A stretch of DNA of 64,000 nt from Branchinecta lynchi. Taxonomy: Eukaryota; Arthropoda; Branchiopoda; Anostraca; Branchinectidae. This document shows, in pieces, positions 43,326 through 55,127 of the stretch (the stretch's first letter is position 1; every line of letters starts with the position of its first letter). The DNA lies in NCBI GenBank assembly GCA_023053575.1, contig JAKZAP010000019.1, forward strand, positions 434,001 through 498,000. The letters run 5' to 3'. The position numbers and the translations under genes are program-made. Under the pieces are notes generated by a model. It did no database searches. It was not told the origin of the DNA and saw only the letters and a program-made list of their open reading frames with translations.

Positions 43326-43429
43326 TTACTATGTCTGACAAAAGTGCTGATGGTGAGGTGTATGGGGGTTTACAGAAACTAGTCCGCTTGGTAGCGCTGA
43401 ACTAGAATATCGCCAATTTGTCAGTCGCA

Positions 43430-44800
43430 GTACCACTATGGTGGAAAGAGTGAAGAGGAAATAAGGCATAGCCGGGTCTGATGTCAGCTTCAGCACTTGA
43501 CTAGCTGGATTTCTCTACATTTTCATGTTCCTCAAAGACTGTAAACAGAGGAATAAGATGGAAATGCGTCAAGAGTGTTTTCGTTCCATCGAAAGGATAT
43601 CGCTGATCCTCAAGTAGCAATATGTGGTGTCAGCTTAGACATCTCCGCATTACTCAGCTACCGTTCCGTGTTGTTCAAAGACCATAAAGCGTTAAGTGTA
43701 ATGTATTTCTGTTGTAGCACTTTCACCACACTGAAAGGATAAGTCGCTGATCCCATACGTCCTTCATAAAATCCAATTGCCGCCAGATGCGCTAGAGGAA
43801 CAACAACAATCGCACGTGAGATCTGGCGATTATTTATCTGACGCGTGAATAAGCGATTAAGCTTCCGCTTCATATCGAGTCGCGCATTAGCCCCGTTGAA
43901 AAGTCAGCCAGCACTGGAGTCGGAAGCCAGAAATGACAAACTTGATGACGCTTGACAGGACAAGAGTTGGGTAAAGCAAAAAGAGGGGAAGAGGCATTTT
44001 ATACAGTTTTAAACATGGTTAGGCCTAAGAGGAATTGAAAATAGCAAAACAAACTTGGATAAACGTACACAAAGAAGTAACGTGACATTGTTTTCTTTAC
44101 GATAGCTCACCTAGCGGCCAAAAAAGAACTATTCTGAGAGGAAGTTTATGAGGGGCGTATACGATCCAAGGCTGAAGACGGGTTTAAAGCCTTGGAAACT
44201 TGAGAGAGGGGAGAAGTCTGTCAGTACTCACATACATTAATAACTTGAGATGAACTAGCGTTTTAAGGCGGAATTTTGATATTAAAACTGATTTTTTACC
44301 TAAAATTTTGTTGTTGACCTCTCAGAATATGGTTGCTGAGTGTTCAGCCAGTTTTTGAAGTAGGTAAGGGCAAGCTACTCAGGCAAGTACCCGATGAAAA
44401 ATTTGTATCCTGTGTAATTGTATGGTAGTTGTACGAAGTTGCATGTGCTGATATGCACAGAACACTTTAATTCAATGTACCTCACAGTGGAGTAGTGTTC
44501 AGTAGCATCCCGCTTCGCTCCAGTAGTATCGAGTCTTGCTATAGTAGCATGTAGTATCAGTTGGTACTGCATGCTACTTTTTCGTACAACTTCATACAAC
44601 GGTTTTGAGATAAATTCTCCTGTATTAACTGTAGACAAATGGTATCCGACGTCAAAAGATCCATCCAGGAGATCTGTCCCTCTTGGCAGATATTGCGAGG
44701 GATTTTGCACGTGGGGGGGGGGGCGAAGAGCTGTTTTGAGGCAAGGTTGAGGATATTTAGTGCCCATAACACTACTAAAAAAATAAACTGGAGCCACGGA
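43430..44800. other. unassigned DNA downstream of Dr1
   Basis: Short minus-strand frames (44797-44375) lack family features. A run of 10 G at 44715-44724. Confidence 0.45.
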
Positions 44801-44802
44801 TA

Positions 44803-46077
44803 GGGGAGCTCGGGGTTGACCCGGGCACTAATTTTCCTTTTCTTGCTAGGCCGCCATTTCTTAGCGGATTTACATCGTTTTTGTTGTCAAACGTGTAGAA
44901 TGTCTGGGAGAACTGGTAATTTTTTCAGATTTTTTTCTCCATCAGGTTTTTTAGGAAACATTTTTTTCTGTTTTTCAATTTGCCCGAACCAACACCGTAC
45001 CCATGGGGTTGATTTCGGACAGGCCCCGGGCTGGTTCGGACATTATATTTAATGCACTATTTTTTAATCGACTTTATTTAAACATGTTAAAACGTGGAAA
45101 TGGTAATATTACACCTCAAAAGAATATACAAAACTAAAAAAAAAAACATGTTTCAATTGCCGAAGTTGCATTAAAATGAAAATCCCTCATTTGTACTTTC
45201 AGTTAACCTAGCAATCACAGGGGCTGGTAACTTCAAACTTATTTCAGTAAAGATTCTACAGAAAGATGATTTTAGTCCCGCTGTCGCGCAGAAAGAATAT
45301 ATTCACGCCCCTCAACCTATTTTCTTTCAAACAACCTCCTTTCTTCACCAACTTTCCGCCATATAAGAAACACATTGGTCTGACCTTTTCCCAGACTGAA
45401 CTTCACAAGGATGAATTCGCGTTTTTCTTCCCTCCCTGAAAACATCGTAAATATTACATTCATTAAACACAAACTTTTTTTATCTTTTACTTTCTTGTAG
45501 ACAATTCTACGAACTGCTTTTCTTTGGTTGTGGCTTACCCTTTTTAGCATTCATTTTCTCGATTTTGATAATTAATTCTGTTAACAAATAACAGGATAGG
45601 GATTCTGATAATATCTTTTGTATTTTTCTACTCAGTTTCAGGTTTTTATGGGGTATCGGTAGGCAAAGATTGTCCGAACCAACCCCTTCAAAACTGTCCA
45701 AACCAACCCCACCCTGTAAAATAACAAAATGGCGTACCAGAGGAAAATTAAGTGACCCATCTCGAAAATACTACGCAGGCAATAAACCCTGATCACTAAG
45801 CTATATCATACCGTTCAATCGGCTTCCAGTTACCACAAATCTAATCGGTACAGCTTTTTAGCCTACCATGATGAGCTAAAAGTTTTACCTCAAGAAAACC
45901 AATTTTTGCAACTTTTTTTGTCAAAAGCTGAAAAGTATTTACCATGAAACCTTGGTACGAAGTTAGTTCACTAGAAGGCAGATGTTATGTATTTTTTTCA
46001 AATTTTAGCGACAATTTCAGTATTTGTTTCGCGGGTGTCCAGACCAACCCCGTGTCCGATCCAACCCCGAGCTCCCC
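44803..46077. mobile_element. 1.3 kb TIR element flanked by TA
   Basis: Inverted ends GGGGAGCTCGGGGTTGACC and GATCCAACCCCGAGCTCCCC (17 terminal bases match), with TA on both sides, suggest a Tc1/mariner-type element. CCGAACCAACCCC-like words recur inside (near 44985, 45030, 45672, 45698 and 46040). Short frames on the minus strand (45701-45317) are Lys-rich, but I see no transposase motif in them. Confidence 0.75.
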
Positions 46078-46079
46078 TA

Positions 46080-46780
46080 CTTCAATTAAAATTGGTGTAC
46101 AGGAAAGGTCACCAACAATTACATAACCTTGAAATTGGAATATAAAATGTTCCTGTAAAAAATCCTGAGTAGTCCTAACTTTCAAGAAGCAAAACTGCAC
46201 GGAATTTTCTTGTTAAAAAGTAATTTATTGCTAGGTTATGGAAATCGAGGTCGGCGACCCCACCTGTACCTCTTCTCAGATTCCAGTCTAAGAGCCAACG
46301 TGTGGGGGGGGGGGGGCTTGAAGGAAGACCTGCTTTGTGGGCCTAGAAAACTAACAGGAGGATAAATTCCAAGTCGTGGAGGCTTTAATTAAACCGCCGT
46401 ATACGTACTCTCCTTCATCAAAGAACGACAAGCTTACGTAATAGACACAAAAGTTTAATTATCGAAAAATGACGTCAACAGCTTAAGATATATAACAAGT
46501 AACAACTCTTATAGAATTAAGCGAGACAACTTTAACAAGCAGCATAAGTCAATGCACCTCAAGTTCTTTGGCGTGAGTTTCTGCAGTTGTGGACAATTTA
46601 AGACTCAAGCTATCAAGAACAGGTAAGCCACTAGGAGAACACATATCGTCAGCTTCTGTGGCGGATTGAAGCTTAATGCTGTGAGCGAAATTGTAAGTTT
46701 GCTTGTTCGCGCCATATGTAATAGCATCCGTTACAGCCGAGAATGCAGAGCCGCAAGACTTTTCTGATGCAGCATATTAT
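46080..46780. other. unassigned intergenic DNA
   Basis: A run of 12 G near 46302-46315. No gene or element recognised. Confidence 0.5.
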
Positions 46781-46782
46781 AG

Positions 46783-47588
46783 CAAGAACAAATAGTCTGG
46801 TAGGACCTCCGTCTCCGTATCTCTGTAATACGACAATGCGGAGTCGAATATATTCTGGCACCCTACCCGAGGCAAATGAGCAGAGGAGGATTTGTTACCT
46901 CTATAAACAGCTACATCGCAGCAGAACCCCGCAGAAAAATACGGACGCAGTCTGAGTCGTCTTTTAGAGCTGATTGGTTATCTGTCATTGTGACGTCACT
47001 TCTTACTCGCTGCAGACCGGGTTTTCCACCTCTACAGGTATCCCCCATTTTGTTTCATGTGGTATGAACAAAGGCGAAGAGAGAAGTAGACGAGATCAAC
47101 TCAAACCTCACAGCAAGAACCTCTAGCTCCGCTCAGTTTGATCGGGGTATCCATAAGGCATATTCTCACCGTTCTCCGAGGACTCTACTTCAGAAGTCCT
47201 TGCGTTTTTGTTTGTCCCGGGGACTCACTCCCGTATTCTCGCGAGTCCCAACGGACGGCGAATGCTCCGATTACCATCACCACCATCAAAAAGGACTCCC
47301 TTTCAGATTCAGAGGGGAATCAGTTTTTGGTGGTGTTGGTGCAATGTAAAATAGTTAATAACAATCAGAATAAACAAAACCAAAAATAAACTGGATCCAG
47401 ACTAATTTTGTCAGGATTCACCGTGTTCTCGTTGTTTTCCGTACGCGGTGTCCGCGTGGAGTGCCTCCCTCTTTTCTCGCCGTTCTCTTCGATTCACCGA
47501 GGAGTCCTCGGGGAACGGCTAGAATACGCCTTTAGTCGCTGCATGGGACCAAAGACGGAGGATTATTCTATCAGTTTATTTGTTCTTG
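46783..47588. mobile_element. TIR element, short relative of 49203-51527
   Basis: The ends CAAGAACAAATAG and TTATTTGTTCTTG have 7-base flanks ATTATAG / ATTGTAG (6 of 7). It shares GGAGTCGAATATATTC and AACAGCTA-ATCGCAG-type segments with the left part of 49203-51527. No transposase frame is seen. The superfamily is not clear from a 7-base duplication. Confidence 0.75.
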
Positions 47589-47599
47589 ATTGTAGCAAG

Positions 47600-48349
47600 G
47601 GCAGTGAAACATAGCTCAATCTCCGGCGTTAAGACGCTGCCAAACCATATTCTTTTTCGATCAGTACGAAGTTTGAGACTCGTTGTAACGACGGGGGGAG
47701 CTGTTAATAATCGAAAATAGGAGTTATCGTGGCGATACGACAGGATAGTTAGAACATGCATAGGATTGTGAACGGAGGCAAAGTAGAGGCACATAAACTG
47801 TAATCCTAAAATTACACTCAATTCAGATTTCACAAGAAAAATATTTCGATTGCTTTGCTATTGGTTGGATGCCTGGAGGGTATCCTGCCCTAGAAGTTTT
47901 ATACACTACAGGCTGTCATTGTCTATCAATCCGACCCCCGACCCGCGAAGACTATTTTAATTTGTAATGCGTAGTGATAAAGCGAAGATCGATACGGGAG
48001 CGAATCGTGCTCAGTGCACAAATAAAGTACACTGTGGGTATATCACTTAGCACGGTTACTTAGGCTAACTTTGGACAGTGTAGTGTTTGCTTAAATGGTA
48101 AGAGAATACTCTGTATGACTAAGTCCAAAACACGCCGGTGATCCTCAGGAAGAAGGAGTAAGCGTGTCCGTACGACTCAAATCCTGTGTCAATCAATCAT
48201 CGCGATCTTTGGCGCTCAGCATTGACACCACTTATGCCTTTCTTCCGCTAGATACTCGGAGAGGCCGGAGACAGTTATCAAGAGTATACGCCAAAACCTA
48301 CTCAGCTGTAATGCCGATGTAGTCTACTCCAGTAATCGCTCTGTCAGTT
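47600..48349. other. unassigned DNA downstream of the third gene
   Basis: Lies after the stop of the minus-strand gene (48906). It may carry its 3' UTR, but no poly(A) signal could be tied to it. Confidence 0.45.
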
Positions 48350-48660
48350 CGTAAATCCGGAGACCTGAATTCCATACGGTATCCTCGCCGATTTCCAAAT
48401 TTGCATTGTTTTGCTACGTTCAAGGCCTATCATGCTACCAACGACTTGTTGCGAGAAGCTCAGTCGCCACAAAAATTTTTTTTTTTATCTAAATGTGTCA
48501 GTGTTTTTGCTAGAAGTCAGCGGGCCTGGAGAAAGACAACCAAAGCCGTTGTTCATTGTTAAAAGCAGTGTTTGGTTTAAAAGAATTCAGCTGTTCCAGA
48601 CCATTGGAACATAAACAGCAAACAGTGAGGGGTGGTCTTTTAGGAACTACTTTGACTCGG
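48350..48660. repeat. dispersed repeat (pair with 40000-40360)
   Basis: See the shared words listed for 40000-40360. Here they are AATCCGGAGACC, TTTTGCTACGTTC, GTTGCGAGAAGC and GTGGTCTTTTAGG. It lies just downstream of the terminal exon at 48906-49135 (which is on the minus strand). Confidence 0.45.
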
Positions 48661-48905
48661 GCGTAGTCGGCTTTGTAACGGCGAATTGTGACCGAGTAAA
48701 ACGGCTATTTTTTCTAACAATACACTTATAATAGAAGAGAGGATGGGTTTCCCTATAAGTTGGGAAAAAACGAATTTACGGCCTGGCCTACAGTGCGGGA
48801 AGACTTCCGTCGTCTTTGACTGAGATGCAAGCGATTTAGGGGTAGGATCTGGATATCAGAAAGGGGACCTACGTTAACACTTTTGGAGAACTCTTTGCTA
48901 CCCCT

Positions 48906-49135
48906 TCATGGCTTTCTTAAATCCGTAAAGCTTCTAGTATTAGGCCTATTGTTGGCTTGATTCGTAAAAACGCGGCGGATAGCAGGCTGCGAATTCGGGC
49001 GTCGTAATTTGAAGTTGTTCGTCGGAAGTCCAAGTAGGGAGTCGAGCATATCTTCTAGATTAACCTGTTTTTCTTCGGGTTCAGCGGTGATTAGCTCGGG
49101 TTTCGCTGGGCTCTTAAGAAGGTTTATCGTGGGAA
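48906..49135 (-). CDS. terminal exon of the same unrecognised gene
   Basis: Encodes 75 residues and a stop: VPTINLLKSPAKPELITAEP, then KQVNLEDMLDSLLGLP and a basic end, TRSFTDLRKP. The acceptor is TTTTATAG|TT. Its phase-2 entry exactly completes the codon left by the donor at 58033, giving ...FLNKRT-VPTINLL. The acidic amphipathic NLEDMLDSLLGLP followed by basic residues resembles a C-terminal interaction motif. Joining to the exon at 58033-58906 is inferred from phase, strand and similar composition. About 8.9 kb of repeat-filled intron separates them, and further small exons between them are possible. Confidence 0.65.
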
Positions 49136-49202
49136 CTATAAAAGAAAAGAATGGCAATTTGGATGTGTGTGATATTGGAAACGTGTAGGTAGCTTATAGT
49201 AG

Positions 49203-51527
49203 CAAGAACAAATAATCACAAGAACCTCCGTCTCCCTTTCTCTGTAATATTACCATGAGGAGTCGAATATATTCCCGATACTTTGACGGATGCAAACGAG
49301 CGAGGGTAGTAGCTACTCGGATTATCACAATTCGTTACTTCTACAAACAGCTATATCGCAGTAGGGCCACGGAGAAGAGATCTCGAGAGTAACAGCCTTT
49401 TGGTTTCTACCGTTGTCACGTCTCATGGGACGCTCTTTAGAGCCTGTCCTCCATGCCTGCTACAGTTTTTCCTCTCATATGCGCAGCGTCAAGGAGGGAA
49501 GTCGACAGGTATCAACTCAAAGCTCACCATGTACATCTAGCTCCCCTCAGTTGTGTCGGGCTATCTATAGTCGCTGCATGGCGACCAAAGACGGGATCAG
49601 CGGCGATCTCCGGTTTCGAGATAATCGCCGACGGGTTCTATTGGCCATATCCTGTTCAGCGCTTCCAAGCGGACTAGTTTCTGTTAATCCCCCCATGCCT
49701 CACCGTCATTACTTGGATCAGACATGGCAAAATAGATCCACAGGGTAGTGAGTGGAAAACCTGTCATCTCTGTCCCAGGTTAAATGGAGGTTTTACATAT
49801 GTTTTAGCAGCAGAAAGGGAAAGCGACCCACTACCCTATGGATTCGACTTTTTACTATGCCTACACAAGTGTTGGTTAAGACATAGGTAACAAGACCAAA
49901 GGTTTCGATGGGATCCCAAAAATTCAATATCTGATCCAGACAACTGGGTCTTGTCTTAGCCAGATCCAGTCTTCGCCAGACTCCTTGAACATTTTTACAA
50001 TTAAAATTCAGAAACAGATTAAGGCCAAATAGCTAATCACCTGAGAAAACCAAGTTCAGATTTGGATTCAGCATGTGTGTTTACCCCTATAAGTCATATC
50101 TGTTTTGACGAAAACTTCCTGCCACTTCTGCCAATTTCCCGGTTCCGGCCGAACTCCAGAACTACTTGTCCGGCGAAAAAAGAAAGCTCAAAGACGAAAT
50201 CAGGGTATCTTCTTTCCCCAGTAATGAACATCTAATCAACTTCAAATAGAAATTTAGCTTATAACAAATTTTCCGATTCCAGCCGGATTCCGGTCGAACT
50301 ATATGTCCGGGTAAAATACGATTGTCACACAGGGACTCAGCATCTCTTCTTACCCCTAAATCGCTTATCTAATCAACTAGAAATAAAACTTTGACTTCCA
50401 ACAGTTTTCCGGTTTTGGCCGGATTCCGGACGAACTACATGTCCGGGTAGAAACTTGTTTTCACATAAGTGTTCAGCATGTCTTCTTGCCCTAAATAGAA
50501 CATCCAATCAAATCCAAATTAAACTTTTAATTTTGACAAACTTTCCGGTTTGGGCCGGATTCCGGTCGAAATACCTGTCCGTCGAGAAAATAGTTTTCAC
50601 CATCGTCTTCAGCATGTCTCCCTACCTCTAAATCGAACATTTAATCAACTTCAAATAAAACTTTTACTTTCAACAAACTTTCCGGTTTGGGCCGGATTCC
50701 GGGCGAAATACTTGTCCATCGAGAAAATAGTTTTCACCATCGTCTTCAGCATGTTTTCTTACCCCTAAATCGAACATCTAATCAATTTCAAATAAAACTT
50801 TTAATTTCAACAAACTTTCCGGTTTGGGCCGGATTCCGGGCGAAATACTTGTCCGTCGAGAAAATAATTTTCACCATCGTCTTCAGCATGTCATCCTACC
50901 CCTAAATCGAACATCTAATCAACTTCAAATAAAACTTTTACTTTCAACAAACTTTCCGGTTTTGGCCGGATTCCGGACGAACTACTTGTCCGATGACAAA
51001 ATGGTCCACCACCATCGTGTTCAGCATGTCTTCTTACCCCATAATCGACTATCACATTAGCTGTTTCAAAATATTTTGTTTGTCCCTTAATTTCAATCCC
51101 CTCCCCCACCCCTAAATGTAGAGCTACAAAGCCCATCTACGAACTTGACTGGTCCGACGACCCAACGAACCTTCTCACCAAGTTTCATCAAAATATCTCA
51201 TTCCCTTCGAGAGTTATCGTGCTTACAGACGGACGGACGGACGGACGGACAGACGGACAACTTTTGCGATGTCATAGGTATCTCTCCTCCCTTTTGGGAT
51301 CCCAAAAAGTCGAATCCATAGGGTAGTGGGTCAATTTCACTTTGTGGTGCTGAAACATACGCAAAACCTCCAAAACCTGGGACACGGATGACAGGTTTTC
51401 CACTTACTAGGATCTATTTTACCATGTCTGATCCAAATAATGACGTTGAGGCATGGGGGGATTAACAGAAGCTAGTCCGCTTGGAAGCGCTGAACAGGAA
51501 TATGGCCAATTAGAGTATTTGTTCTTG
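49203..51527. mobile_element. composite TIR element with 7-bp duplication in the gene-3 intron
   Basis: The ends CAAGAACAAATA and TATTTGTTCTTG are perfect inverted repeats, and ATAGTAG is duplicated exactly on both sides (49196-49202 and 51528-51534). Inside, a pair of about 200-base inverted arms (49646-49850 and 51309-51510, sharing CAGCGCTTCCAAGCGGACTA) flanks the minisatellite element 49892-51307. The smaller relative 46783-47588 has the same ends. It lies 67 bases upstream of the terminal exon at 49135. Confidence 0.8.
49892..51307 (+). mobile_element. minisatellite element B, copy 3 (longest core)
   Basis: The first 100 or so bases are almost identical to copy 1. The core has five units at a 137-base spacing (near 50406, 50543, 50680, 50817 and 50954), each with CCGGATTCCGG and TTTCACCATCGTCTTCAGCA. 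A (GGAC)n run lies at 51231-51258, and the end is TTTTGGGATCCCAAAA. It is framed by inverted arms of the composite element 49203-51527. Confidence 0.74.
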
Positions 51528-51894
51528 ATAGTAGGGAACTAGATTACAAGACTACCGTGCGTACTGCAAGTGCGTTCCCTTGATACTGTGTCCTTTGGCC
51601 GGGAGTGACATGAGTGGTTGAAGACACCATCCGACGGTTCCTGTTCCTTTCCCCAGATCCCTCCCGGTACCTCATTAAGGTTGGGGGTTCCGCGGCTAGT
51701 CTTACAGAAAAGTAAAAGACAAAACGGATCTTTGGAGAATGCAAGTTAACCCTTCGACCATTCTTGAGCCGTCAAAATTCAAAACTAAACTAGACCTACG
51801 TTACTACTATGCTCTAGTTATCGTATTCTACTTTGAAAACCAACTTGTCGGCAAAATAAATAAAAGTAATATCGCAATATACACATATTAGTAT

Positions 51895-53710
51895 ATATAT
51901 CCTAGCTTCCCTTTATAACTCCGTTGCAATCAAGGGCGTCGCAAGTGCATTTTCGGTGGGGGGGGGGGGGGGGGTGCAGAGCCAACATTTTACCGAATCT
52001 TTCAAAAATTTTACCGAATCCTAGAACTAAGAATTCGAGCTTTAATTTATGGAACAGAAACGATTGCGTAGGAAGAGTAACAATAAAAGGCAGGATGAAC
52101 GACAATAAGACAACTATTAGGCGGCGTTTTGGCGAAGCCCACTTAGAGAATACGTTGCCGGTCATGATTGCAGTAACAGCTACTATCTATTATAGCCAAT
52201 AGAAAATTAAATCGAGCACCGCAGGTGAAAATTTTCGAAATCCATTTTTTTTTTTTTTTGTAGGCTAAAATTTAACTGCTTCTCTTACAAACTGTATCAT
52301 GTTCCGTTGTTGAAATACCGAGACTCTTAAGAAGTTCTAGAAAACGGATGGAGCGACTCTCCGGCAGCAGCAGCAAGTGTAGTCTAGTCAATATACTACC
52401 TATGATAAGATAAAGTGAGCACCGCAGGCGAAATTTTTTTTTGCTTTTTCCTGCCAAATTTAATTTACATTCAAATTCTAGCTTTTAATGTTTCGAAATC
52501 TCAATCCTAAAACTGGCTTAAAACCGTAAAATGACGTGCCCTTCCACAAAATAGAGAACATTACGAAAAGTGCTGCAGGCGGAATTTTCGAAATATTTAT
52601 GATTAGATATTGTTTTTGGGATCCAAAATAGAAGTAAGGACTATCGATGATATCACAGATCATCCCTTTTGTCTGCGACCAGTGCTTCACTCGACCTCTT
52701 CTGAGTTTCGAGGTTCGTGGTAACTTCCGGATTCTGGCAATTACAACGAATAAGTTACCGAATCCCAGTTATTATACCGAATAAGTTTAGACCGATAGCG
52801 TGTTCGGGATTCTGTATAACCACCGTATACCGGTTAGCATACCTAATTGTTTTGGTATTGAAAGACTACCGAACAATATTCATATTCGGTATACTTTCGT
52901 CGAAACTGGAACAAAGTTGGAAATTATACTGAATAAATTACCGAATCCCAATCATGACACCGAATAATTCCGAACCAATAGCTTATTCGGGAGTCTGTGT
53001 AACTGCGGAATCTCCATAAATATACCAAATAGTTCCGGCATCGAAAAATTACCAAATGGTTTCAGTAAATTCTCTCACCAAATTCGTGATAACTACCGAA
53101 TACTGGCAATTATACCGAATCCCGATCATTATACTGAAGAGATTTGTACAGATAGCCTATTTAGAATCCTGTATAACTATCGAATCCCCGTAAATCGAAA
53201 AAATACCGAACAATTTTAGTAAACTTTTGGGCATCCGGCCCAAAATTTTACCGAATCTCAAAAAGGTGGGGGGGGTACTGCACCCCCCCCCCCCTTGCGA
53301 CGCCCCTGGTTGCAATACCCAATTTCTTTACCTAGCTCCCTTCTGGCAAATATTCTCAACTAGTGAAAAAAACAAACTCCTTTCTACTTTCCAAATACTT
53401 ACTTCGGCTCCCCCCTTGGACAAGAAATACCAAAATGATGAAAATATATAACTTAAAAGACCCTGAGCTTGCTGTCTCTAACCTGATTAGCAAGTACAAC
53501 TCAAAAATCCAGTCCCACCCTTGGAGGGAAATTCCCAGAGTTTAAGTGTATATGTGCGTAATCGTGTTCAGTTTTTAGTCAGTCAGAGAGTCTCAGTTAG
53601 TAATTGTCGATTTTTGTGCGTTTCCTATGAAAGTGTTACGTTTTGCTTTTGTTTTGTTTTTGTACTCCGTCCCTTTTCTGTTTGAAATGACGGGTGATAA
53701 ATAATCCCTA
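51895..53710 (+). mobile_element. 5'-truncated LINE fragment split by a hAT element
   Basis: Coding remains read ILASLYNSVA before the insert and IPNFFYLAPFWQIFSTSEKN after it. They continue after a frameshift as LLRLPPWTRN and NLISKYNSKIQSHPWREI to a stop near 53545. This matches the C-terminus of the LINE at 12905-17275 (FNSVALP, APFWRLF, RLPPWTRN). The 3' UTR ends in a GACGGGTGATAAATAA-type stretch like that relative. Positions 51931-53308 are the inserted hAT. Confidence 0.8.
51931..53308. mobile_element. non-autonomous hAT-type element with exact 8-bp duplication
   Basis: Terminal inverted repeats CAAGGGCGTCGCAAG and CTTGCGACGCCCCTG match at 14 of 15 positions. Exact target duplications GTTGCAAT lie at 51923-51930 and 53309-53316. 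Runs of G and C (51959-51974, 53282-53294) sit just inside the ends. The interior repeats a TACCGAATC-like phrase many times and has no transposase frame. An 8-base duplication with CAGGG-type ends is the hAT signature. Confidence 0.9.
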
Positions 53711-54520
53711 TACCCGTACTTTAAAAAAGAAAGATGCTATATTGACATTCCTCGGCCTTTTCGGGGAAGGAGGATGATAAGTATCACAATACAAGGAACA
53801 GAGCTTATGGTTAAATAGAAAGAGCATACTTGACTGTTGTAAGCATAAATAGGATATTTTGAAGGCGTAAGCTTTATTGTACGTTTTGTAATAACAGTTC
53901 TTACTGATAGGACCAAACATTACCAGCTGTGCCAGCAGGACCAGCTGCGACAAGTTACAATCAATGAAGATGTTAACAAAGTTAATAATAAGCTGTTAAT
54001 AACAATTATTACTGAAATGACCAAATTTTCAACGCTGCCAAACGTTACCATCTTTGAACCAGTTAGCTTTATTATCTATTGTAATAACTGTTCTTACTCA
54101 CATGACCAAGGTTCAATAACAGCTGCCAGAATTTCCCTCTATGACACTGCTCCCATTTCTCGGCTTACCATTTACTGAGACGATTTTTAGTTTAGTTGTT
54201 TTTCCTGACATTTTTATCTTGTATCTCGTCGCAGTGTATTGTCCCCGAGGTAAAACGAGCAAAGAGAAAGATGAGGACTACTTGTAGCCCACTTCAACTG
54301 ATTATCTTATCTCAGTCTACTTTGGCCTAATCTCGCCAAGTTCTTCTACGACATAGTTTCTGGTTCGTGCTTTAAAGCTCTTTAGAACAGGGCATTGCGC
54401 AGAAACGACCCACCTCGGGCTCTAGCACGAAGAAAACTGACTTCGTGAGATTAGCAAAGGAATTAGATTATTCCCAGATCTTTACGCGTCAGACTTTTTT
54501 ATACGGGCGGAAAATGTAAC
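53711..54520. other. gene-3 intron, unassigned
   Basis: Short repeated phrases TAATAACAGTTCTTACT / TAATAACTGTTCTTACT and GACCAA-CTGCCA near 53890, 53995 and 54080 suggest an old tandem repeat. No frame supported. Confidence 0.45.
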
Positions 54521-54524
54521 CTTA

Positions 54525-55127
54525 AGCTGCTTTCATATTGACGCGTTTGCCTTTCACACTGAGCTACGCAAGCCTTGCGTTGCGCTTGCGACGACGCAAC
54601 GCGGAGCCTGCGCGTAAGAAATTGACGCAACGCAAGAATAGAACTGAGCTCTATTTTTTACGTTGCGTCCGACGCGTACGCATCAGATTTTCAATTTGTT
54701 TTTCATTGAAAAAAACTAATAAAACTAGTTCAAGAGAGACCTGGACTATGTGATAAAAAGGTCCCTAACTATCACAACAAGACTTTCATTAATAATACAT
54801 GGTTATCAATTTGTTAAATCATCAACAAGGAGTTTAGCAAGAGCATGACTGGTAATTTGCCCCTACTTTGTATCGCATTACATTTAATTGGACCTTGTCT
54901 CCTTCACGTAGCAAATAGTAATACTAAAAAGTTAACTATAAACATTCTACAAACTGTCTGAATTTGCCTATAGGCTTCATGTTCAGTCCAGGCATCAGAT
55001 CTAGCCATTTTCTAAAAGCGCAATGCACAACCCTCCACGGTGTGAAAGGTCCGACGCAAGACAGACACAACGCTGACTCTACGCAAACGCAACGCAAGCT
55101 TCTTGCGTTCTCAGTGTGAAAGCCGCA
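54525..55127. mobile_element. Harbinger-like MITE rich in ACGCAACGC
   Basis: Imperfect inverted ends AGCTGCTTTCATATTG and CAGTGTGAAAGCCGCA, with TTA on both sides (54522-54524 and 55128-55130). Subterminal words ACGCAACGCAAG and TTGCGTTGCG recur in both orientations. The middle is A/T-rich with no frame. It is in the intron between the two exons of the minus-strand gene. Confidence 0.78.

Larger units (their letters stand above)
42008..43421. repeat. palindromic repeat directly after the Dr1 stop
   Basis: Left arm TTCAGCGCTTCAAGAGGACT then AGTTTCTGTTAATCCCCCAC; the right arm is its complement, GTTTACAGAAACTAGTCCGC then TTGGTAGCGCTGAAC, near 43360-43405. It is interrupted by the element at 42223-43325. 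Related sequence lies at 49646-49850 and 51309-51510. It starts within about 10 bases of the Dr1 stop codon. Confidence 0.7.

Noticed and set aside
50550..51060. Successive plus-strand open frames of about 72 residues beginning with similar MGRIPGE-type text
   Set aside because: They repeat because the DNA repeats every 137 bases. They have no domain features and lie inside a minisatellite element.
51307..51320. Canonical Helitron 3' end (CTRR after a hairpin) for element B
   Set aside because: The palindrome is present but no CTRR follows, so only a Helentron/HINE-like interpretation is offered and it remains unproven.
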